Assembly (NCBI GenBank): GCA_045126975.1
Contig: JBGVPL010000037.1
Span: forward strand, 1-23,334
DNA from: Aphodosoma sp045126975
GTDB lineage: Bacteria > Bacteroidota > Bacteroidia > Bacteroidales > Paludibacteraceae
Length of the DNA: 23,334 bases
Reading direction: 5' to 3'
The translations under genes and the position numbers were made by a program. The notes under the pieces are model-generated. The model did not search any database, was not told the origin of the DNA, and saw nothing but the letters and a program-made list of their open reading frames with translations. This document shows positions 10,447-19,500 of this stretch, in pieces. Positions within the stretch are counted from its first letter, which is position 1. Each line of letters starts with the position of its first letter.

Positions 10447-10454
10447 TATTTATA

Positions 10455-10485
10455 TTGTTAAATTTCAATATTTTTTGTAACTTTG
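10455..10485 (+). promoter_or_regulatory. Bacteroidota-type promoter of giant gene 2
   Basis: TTG at 10455-10457, a 20-nt spacer and TAACTTTG at 10478-10485 match the Bacteroides sigma-ABfr consensus (TTTG/TTG at -33, TAnnTTTG at -7). Transcription would start about 10490 and give a 5' leader of roughly 45 nt before the ATG at 10536. Its place between the terminator and the start of gene 2 supports independent transcription of gene 2. Confidence 0.75.
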
Positions 10486-10535
10486 CACCAAATAGTATTA
10501 AAGTTGTATTAGCAATTCATTTTAAATATATTATT

Positions 10536-13500
10536 ATGAAAAAGTTTTTTACATTTATTTTTCTTGCTTTTGTATCGTTGTTTGTATGTGGACAAGAGTT
10601 GGATTTGTTGAATGAAAATTTTGACGATGTGGTGTTGGGAATACCTGATGGATGGGATAATAGTGATAATACGTTGAGTAACACGATGTATAATTGGCAA
10701 TATTATGCACCAGGGTATAAGGGAGAAGGTAAGTGTATGCGATTTAATAGTTATACGACGGAGCTTGGTGAGTCTTCGGCATTGAAGACTCCGGTGATGG
10801 AGTTGAATCGTGAGTCGATGTTGAGTTTTAAGTTTAAGAATGCTGATGCAGGAGATTTTTCTGTTTATTTGTCGGTAGATGGTGGTGTGACATATACAAA
10901 TGTTATAGAGAAAAATTTGCGTTCAGTGGAATGGGTAGAGCGTGAATATTCGTTGGCAGCATATACTGGAGAAAAAAATGTAGTTATTGTTTTTGTTGCG
11001 ACGAGCAATGCTGGTTCGGGTGATGCATTTGTCTATATAGATGATGTAGTGGTGAAGGATATACCATTGTGTGCTACGCCAAAGGATTTGACTCGATTGA
11101 GTGCTACAGATACGAGTGCTGTTTTGACTTGGAGTGTGTCGGGTATTGGAGGGGAGATTATAAATTATAGATTACATATTACGGATAATAGATTGCAGGT
11201 AACGAATACTATCGAGTTTGAAGCGGAGGATTTTATATATGAGTTGATGGGATTGATGCCAAATACTGAATATGAGGTAGTGTTAGAGGGATATTGTGGT
11301 ATGGGTAAAGGTTGGTCGGAAAAGTCGGAGTTTTTGACTTTTAGGACTACATGTAGTGGTGTGAGCGTACCGATGTTAGAAACATTTGATGGGGTGCAGA
11401 ATGGAATGTTGCCTGAGTGTTTTATTGCTGAAAATGCTGTAGTTTGTAGCGATTTAGAAGGTAGTCAGTTGAGAATGACAAGTAGTACTGGAAGTGGAGC
11501 GATGATAGTTACGCCAAAACTTATGCATGCCGCTAATGATTTGGATGTAAAGATGAAGGTTTATGGTGCGAAAGGAACGAAGTTTATGGTGGGTGTGATG
11601 AGTGATGCAACGCAGGCTGAGACATTCGAGATGTTGTGGGAAGATTCTATTCGAGAAAATAATGTGTGGTATGACTATCGTCGTCCGACGGTGTTATCGA
11701 ATGTATATGGTGCAGATGATAATGTGTCGTTGGCTTTGTCGTTGCCTGCGGGTGTGGTTGCTACTATGTATGTAGATAGTATTGAAGTGGTGGATGTTGC
11801 TGAATGTATGTATCTCTATGATTTGCACTTTGTTACTTCTACGGCAACGAGTGTTACGATTGATTGGAGCGAGTATATTGTGGCAGAGGGGTATGAGTAT
11901 GAGATTAGGGAAAAGGGAAAAGATAACAAGGAACATGGAATAGGTAATAGGGAACAAGGCTGGTTGGTTATTGGCAATTTGTTGCCTTCGACTGAGTATG
12001 AAGTTAGGGTACGTTCGGTGTGTGGCACTGATAGAGGTGAATGGACCGATTGGGTAGGCGTGAAGACTGTTTGTGCGCCACGTGAGGATGCTGTGTTTGT
12101 GGAATCTTTTGCCAAAGGTGGTGTGCCTCAGTGTTGGATGGTTAAACAGACGATTGGAGTAGATCGGACTGGTAACTTGAACCGAGGCGATGAAGGATGG
12201 TCTACTAATACAACATCTTCGAATGTATATTCTGGTACAGCGGCATTGTGGGGACGTAAGGCATATAAAGGGATACATACCATTGCTGTGTCGCAGGCAA
12301 TTGATATTGCGCGTGCAGGAATGTATGATATGCGTTTTTGGGTGAAACGTTTGGATATTAACAAGAGTGATGTATTGCAGGTGTGGGTGAATAATCGTCC
12401 TGATACGGTGGATGGAGTGAAGTTAGGCATAATACATAATAGCATAAAAGATGAACCACAGGTGGCAACCTCGGGTTGGTATAAGTATGAATATAATATT
12501 CCACTAAGTGGGGTTACGTATATTATATTTGAGATGATAGCCAATGAATCTAATCAGTTTTATATAGACGATGTTGAAGTTTTTCTTGCACCTACATGTC
12601 GTAAGGTGAAAGAGGTAAGGTGGATTGGTGAGACGACCAATTCTGGTATTATTGGTTGGGATGCTGCCGCCGAAGAGAGTGCCTGGATAGTTAACTCTCA
12701 ACTCTCAACTCTTAACTCTGAACTCTCAATTCAAGATACAGTGTGGGGAGAACCAAAATGGGAGTTGGATGGGTTGATGCCAGCTACAGATTATACAGTA
12801 AGTGGTTATGTGATGGCATATTGTGGCGGAGATGATAAGGGTGATTCAGTGGCATTTGAATATAATTTTAGGACTAAATGTGAGGCTGTTAGTGAATTCC
12901 CATTTATAGAAGGTTTTGAGGATGCAGAATTTCCTCCTCGTTGTTGGGAGCAATGGCAGATAGCATCTCCAGATGTGGTTGATTCTACAAAACAAGGCTG
13001 GGGAAGGAATGTAAATTTGACAAGTTATATACATAGGGGTTCTGCTTCGGCGCAATTATATAACTTTAGCGAAGGCTATAAGCACTTGTTGGTGATGCCT
13101 CAAATGGATTTTGGCGAAGGTGGTTACAGATTAACATTTTGGCAATATCGTCATGCTGGATATACTATAAAACAAATGGAGGGCGTACGAGTGTTGATAA
13201 ATGATGTGCCATCGACTGAAGGAGCAGAAGAGTTGATATACATAAAGAGTAATATGTTGATGTATCCTGAAGTTTATGAAGCGGGGTGGTATAAGTATAA
13301 AGTAGATATACAAGCTACTGGTAAAAAATATATTATGTTTGAGGGCGTAAGTGAAAATTATCAAGCATCATTCGTTGACGACATAGAGGTGGCAAAAATA
13401 CCAGAATGTGATGAAATAGGTGAGTTTGCGGTTATTGATGTATTAGATACAAAAATAAGCGTGAAAACGGCAGCAAACACAACATGGCAAGTGAGTTGTG

Positions 13501-16500
13501 TGGCAGGCAATATGGAGGCAGAAGAGGGAATCATAGCAAACGGAACAGATAGTGTTGTGGAAGTAACAGGATTGGAATCTGCAACAACATATAGATTATA
13601 TGCACGCAGGGTGTGTGGTGATAAATATGGTGCATGGAGTGAGGAGTTGGTCGAAGTAACAACATTGTGTTCGCCAATAGTAGTAAATGTAGAAAATGAG
13701 TGGTTTGAGGGATTTGAAGATTGTATAGTGGGAGAATCTATTAGTAGTTGTTATATACAAGAGAGAGGCACATCATCAAGTAGGGAATTGAAAGTGATGA
13801 GTAGTTATGATGAAACAGATGTATATGGAGAATTGGTGATGTACACTATTCATCCAAAAACAGGTAGTCGCTTTGCTTTGACTCCAGAATACAATAGCGA
13901 CAATTGGATGTTTGCCTATGTTGATTTGTTGGCAGGAGAGAATTATGAATTGTCGGTAATGGCACGACATGGAGATATGAAAACAAATATTTCAACAAAA
14001 GTGTCATTAGCATATGGTAGTCGTCCGATGATAGATAGTATGACGACATATATACTTGAAGATTATGTAGTAGATGGAGATTGGACACAAGTGGCAGGGT
14101 CGTTCAGAGTAGCTGAGAGTGGTAAATATTTTGTAGGCATACATCTTCAAGTGAATGATTATTACGAAAAAGGAGCAATAGATGATATTAGGTTGAGAGT
14201 AAGCAATTGTGTGAACCCATCGTTGATGTCAGCTTCACGTACTACTCAAAATTCGGTGTTGTTGAATGTGGTGTCGTTGTCGGATAGTATTAGAATAGCA
14301 GTGTCAGACAGAGTATTCAATCCAGTAAGTGAGCAAGCGAACGTATATGATGCAACTGTAAAATATTCGGGAGCACAATATAGTGTTGTTGGTTTGCAGC
14401 CAGACACAAAATATTATTATTCGGTGTGTGGTGTGTGTGGTGAATATGCAAGTGATTGGATGCGATTAGATTCTTTTGAGACAAGATGCTTAGCGGTGGA
14501 TGTGCCTTTGTTTGAGGGATTTGAAAGCAATGAAAATTTTGGTTGTTGGTCAGTTATAGGAAATGGTTTAGGAGAGATAGTAAATAATGAATCTTATTCA
14601 GGCAATTGTAGTTATAAAGCTAATGGAGTTACATTTATAACACCAATGCTTAATGTTGAGTCGTTGGAAGAGTATATGCTGACAGGATATGTTTATGCCA
14701 TAGACAAAAATGTAGCATTTGCTGTGGGTGTAATGAACGATCCGAACGATATAGAAACCTTTGAAACTGTTACGACTTTCACAGTGCACAATCGCACCAC
14801 ATGGACAGAGTTTTTTAGTTTCTTTAAACTATTAGAACAAGCAGATTTTGAGGCGTATAGAGAAGCAAAATATTTAGCAATTGTAGTGCCTAATGATGTT
14901 GATTTCTACTTTGATGATTTGCGAATAGATTTAGCCGTAGATTGTCCGAATCCAACAGAACCCGTGATAACAAATATCACTACAACATCATGTGATATTG
15001 CATGGACATCAAATGGAGAAGAAAATCAATGGAGGGTTGTAGCTGTAGGGCAACATCAGATAGATACAGTAGTGAATAGTTGTTCTGTCACTATTGGAGG
15101 TTTGCATCCATCAATGTATTATGATTTTTATGTAACTGCATTATGTTCAGATATTGAAAGCAGTGTAACTTCGTATGTGGGGGGTATGCGAACTCTTTGT
15201 CGTGATGTGATGCCATTACCTTATAGCGAAACAATGGAGGGAACTGAATATGTGAGTGATTTGTGTTTCAGCTATATAAATAAAAAGGCGGAGTATCCAG
15301 CAGTGGAGTTTGATAGAGCTCTCTTTGTGATGGGTGGCAAGCAGTCGTTAGAATTGATAATGTCGGCAACAGAGCCTTTATGTGTAATAATGCCTGAATT
15401 TGAATTGCCAACCAATCAGTTGCGTATGTCGTTTGACTATAGAAATGAGACTGCCGATGTGCGTTGGAATACAGATTTAGTGCTTGGTGTGATACGTGAT
15501 GTTAATGATATTAATACATTTGATACTTTGCGAGTGTGTCCGATGAACGATGATAGTACAAGAGTATATTATTATTTTGATTCATTACCAGCAGAATTGG
15601 CTAATGCACGAATAGCACTTAAATATGGTCCTGGTCCTATTGATAACAGGAGTTGTGGTATTGACAATATTCTTATAGAGGCAATACCAGGATGTGTGGA
15701 GCCAGCAAAAGAGATGGAAATTGTGGCTTTGACAGACACGTCGGTTACCATAAAATTTGATGGACGTGGAGCAACTAAGTGGGAATACTCTATCAAGGAA
15801 CAAGGAACAGAGAATAATGAACAGGGAACAATTCTCAATTCTCAATTCTCAATTCTCAATTTATTACCACGTACAACGTATGATGTATATATCCGCTCTG
15901 TATGTAGTGAGAATAAGAAGAGCGATTGGGTTGGACCATTGAGTTTTAGAACCAATTGTAAAGATGGTTTGGAAACTCCATGGATTGAGACATTTGAAGA
16001 TTATACTGATATCTCTGAAGGTTGTTTTATTACAATAGGCGAAGATGAAAAAACAAATATATCGTTAGCAACTAATAAATATGCAAGCAATGGCGATAAG
16101 GGAATGTTGATGTCGTTGGGGCAATATAAAGAGTTGTATGTAGTATTGCCGAGATTTGATGCTCCAGTGAGTGATTTGAAAGTAGTATTTGACTATTATA
16201 GTGAGGAACATGATGGTGTTACTGGAGATTTGATACTCGGTGTTATGAGTGATATTTCAGACAAATTGACATTTAAACAAGTCATGGCGTATGGCACTAC
16301 TAATAGCTATGTTACAAAATATCAAACATTTGAAAATGTAGGAAAAGAGTATGAAAATGGATGGATTGTATTCAAATGGTGTAATTTTAGACAGGAGTGG
16401 TCGTATGGACCTACTTATTATGCTTATTGTGGATTAGATAATATTAAAGTAGAGTCGGGAGCATCATGTTTTGTCCCAGAAGAATTTGATTTGGTGAAAG

Positions 16501-19500
16501 TTTCTGATATTTCGGCAGAGGTGGTTTGGAGTCATTTAGAAGATATTAAAAATGCAGAGTATAGATTGACTATTGCAGGTGGAGATGAAGAGGTAGCAAC
16601 AGGTAGAGTTGATACAATGAGAGTAGAATTGACAAATTTGCAAGCAGGAATAAACTATGTTTTGAGTGTTAGAACAATGTGTAATGACACATTATATTCA
16701 GATTGGGTTGATTTTGGATTTAGAACAATGCCAGCTTCGCCAGCTTTGCCATACATTGTTGATTTTGAAGATTCAGAAGAGAATGCAAATTGGACATTGG
16801 TTAATGGAGAGCAGATGAATAAATTGATTATAGGTAGTGATGAAGAGGCTGTAAGTAGTGGCGATAAGTCGTTGTATGTTTCGCATGATGGATCAGATTA
16901 TTTCTATTATTTTAATTATGCTTCAGATGTGCATGCTTATAGACCAATATATTTAGAAGCAGGGGAGTATTTAAGTGAATTCAGTTGGAAATGTGCAGGT
17001 GAAGATACTCGCGATTATGGTCGTTTGTATTTGGTGCCTGTGACACGGAAGATAAATGCAGGGGAATATATTGCAGCACAGGCATACGTGCCAGAAGGTT
17101 GTATTGCTATAGACGGAGGTATTCACTTGAATGAATCGGAAGAATGGAGACGTAAAACGGTTGAATTTAGTGTAAAAGAGTCTCAATTCTATAATCTTGT
17201 GGTTTCGTGGCATAATAACAATTCGGGAGGAGCAACACCTCCGTTTGCGATAGACGATATTGTGATACGTGAAGCAACTTGTTTGCCTGTTGATTCGTTG
17301 CATATTGTTGCTATTGATGACAGAAGTGCTATAATAGGATTTAAAGATGAGGGGTTAGGAATGAGGAGTGTTGAATGGGGAATAAAAGATAAGGCTTCAA
17401 ATGTATTTGATTCTCAATTCTCAATTATTAACTCTCAACTCTCAATTCAGAATTTAGAGTCAGAGACAGAATATGAATTCAGAGTGCGTGTAGTGTGTGG
17501 AGAAGGTGATACATCTCAATGGAGAAGCATTGAGTTTAAGACAGAAAAAATGGCTGTTATTGCACCTTATGCGACAGGTTTTGAAGATGCAAAAGACAAT
17601 GCGGGTTGGACTATTGTGAATAGAGGTAATAATGCGTTTATTGTAGGACCTACAGATGAGGCTGTAAGTAGTGGTGATTCGGCATTGTATGTGCATAGTA
17701 CGCAAGATTCGTATGATGTAAGTTATAATTATGTAAAAAATGCAGGTTATACATATAATACACAAAATATTTATGCGTATAGATTGATAAGATTTGAACC
17801 GGGTTCTTACTATATTGATTATGATTGGAAATGTGAAGGTAAAGAAAATGAAGACTTTGGACGAGTATATTTGCAGATTACAGATAATAGATTACAGATT
17901 ACAGATGAGTCTGTTTTATTAGATGAAGGTCCATTGTATGGTAGTTTGGAATGGAATCGTCAAGGAGGTGTCTTGGTTGTTGAAGATACAATAATCTATA
18001 AATTTGTAGTGATGTGGCAAAATGAGGTTGATGGAACGTATTATACTGGTCCTAAGCCTTTGGCTATAGATAACATTAATATAGAAAAATTGGAATGTGG
18101 AGTTGTAGATAGCATAAAGATTGTGACATTAGGAGACACATACGTAAGAGTAGAGTTTAACAATAATTCGCAAAAAACAAAATATAAATTGCGTGAAGGT
18201 GTAGTAGAGGTTCAACAAGGCGAAGAACAAGGAAATAGTTTAAAATTTGATGGATTGAAGAGCAATACGCAATATAGTTTGTCGTTGAAATCAGTTTGCG
18301 AAAATGGTTCAGAGTCACCAGAGAGAGTGTTGAATTTTACAACGACTAAATATCAGTATTTATTGCCATACGAGACAGGATTTGAAGAAGATGAAGATAA
18401 TAATCGTTGGACGTTTGTGCATAGTATTGGATCTAACAAATTTGTTATAAATAGCGATAGAAATGCAGTGAATAGAGGTGATCGAGCTTTGTATGTTTCG
18501 AGTGGAGATTCGGTATATAATTATGTGGATTATACAAGAAATGTGATGGCATATGTGTCGTTGACATTTGATGAACCAGGAGAGTATGTGATTAGTTATG
18601 ATTGGAAAGCGAAAGGAGAACTTGGTAGTGATTATGCTCGAGTGTTCTTGGCACCTACAACAACTAAATTGGTTGAAGATACACGTTATCCGTATGAAAC
18701 ATTGCGTAGTGATTTTATTGCAGTGGATGGTGGAAACGGATTATGTTTTGATACAGCAATATGGCATAATCAAACAGAAGTGTTTGAGGTTGAGAGAGCG
18801 ATGAATTATAATTTTGTTGTGACATGGCATAATGACCAATATATCAATGGCACACCACCAATTGCAATAGATAATATAGTGGTGCGCAAAAATAGTTGTA
18901 AGGCAGTAGAGTCGATAGATTTGCTTGAGGTTAAAGATGTAGAGGCTACTGTAAAAATAAGGGCAGAAAATGTGTCGGTGGTAGAGTATAGAGTTAGTTT
19001 GACACGAAATCCAGATGATGCATTTATTTCAGATGTTACGTCGGGGGATATGATATATTTAGCTGGATTGAAACCGAATGCAATACAATATTTGTATGTG
19101 AGAATTAAGTGTTCTGATGCAGATTATTCGTTGTGGCAAATGGTAGATATAACGACTTATTGTGATGATATTATAACTGTTACAAAAACGCAACCATACA
19201 TAGATAATTTTGAATATACAGAGTTAGATCCATGTTGGATTGTTACTAAAGGAGGTAGAGCTACAGGTGAAATTAGTATGTTTGCATCGTTAGAGACAAC
19301 AGTGTTGAAAGCAACTAATGATGTGGATGTGAGATTGACACGTCCGTTTAATTTGGTTGCAGGCAGACGTTATGAATTGAGTGTGAAATCGCGTCAGCGT
19401 GAATTATTAGAAGATGCTCGAGTTGGTTTTGTTGCAGGTCGTAGAGATGGTGAATTTGATACATTGGAGCAACATCAAGTTACGCAAGCATACGATTATT

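Larger units (their letters stand above)
16719..19163 (+). repeat. Three tandem d-type jelly-roll + Fn3 modules of protein 2
   Basis: Three consecutive modules begin at 16719, 17535 and 18336 (about 816, 801 and 827 bp). Each has FED/FEE-x-x-x-x-N-x-x-W without CW, GD-x-[AS]-LYV, a DWK or SWKC segment, a (G/A)R-[LV] strand and PP-[FL/I]-AID(D/N)I or its variant. Protein 1 has only one such module. The first two copies share the 17-mer GAGGCTGTAAGTAGTGG at 16845-16861 and 17658-17674, which points to recent duplication or gene conversion. Confidence 0.8.

Noticed and set aside
10455..10535. Upstream extension of gene 2 to a TTG at 10455
   Set aside because: The region holds the promoter elements, its translation is not signal-peptide-like, and the ATG at 10536 starts a typical signal peptide.
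10578..10595. Possible lipobox at Cys18 of protein 2
   Set aside because: The residues before Cys (L-F-V) do not fit the lipobox, and the T9SS tail already explains surface location.
12430..12443. Two copies of CATAATA
   Set aside because: They encode the conserved IIHNS part of a c-type jelly-roll, with a homologous segment in protein 1, so no insertion is implied.
15572..15942. Short open frames on both strands over heptad array 4
   Set aside because: They arise because the heptads contain few stops in any frame; there are no starts, signals or conserved motifs that suggest genes.
15796..17458. CRISPR array interpretation of the short repeats
   Set aside because: Units are 7 bp and directly adjacent, with no spacers or cas genes, and they are translated.
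18211..18238. Possible decayed GGGAACA array in Fn3-10 of protein 2 (VQQGEEQGNS)
   Set aside because: It is at the right place in the domain, but only about two units can be read and the register is not clear.
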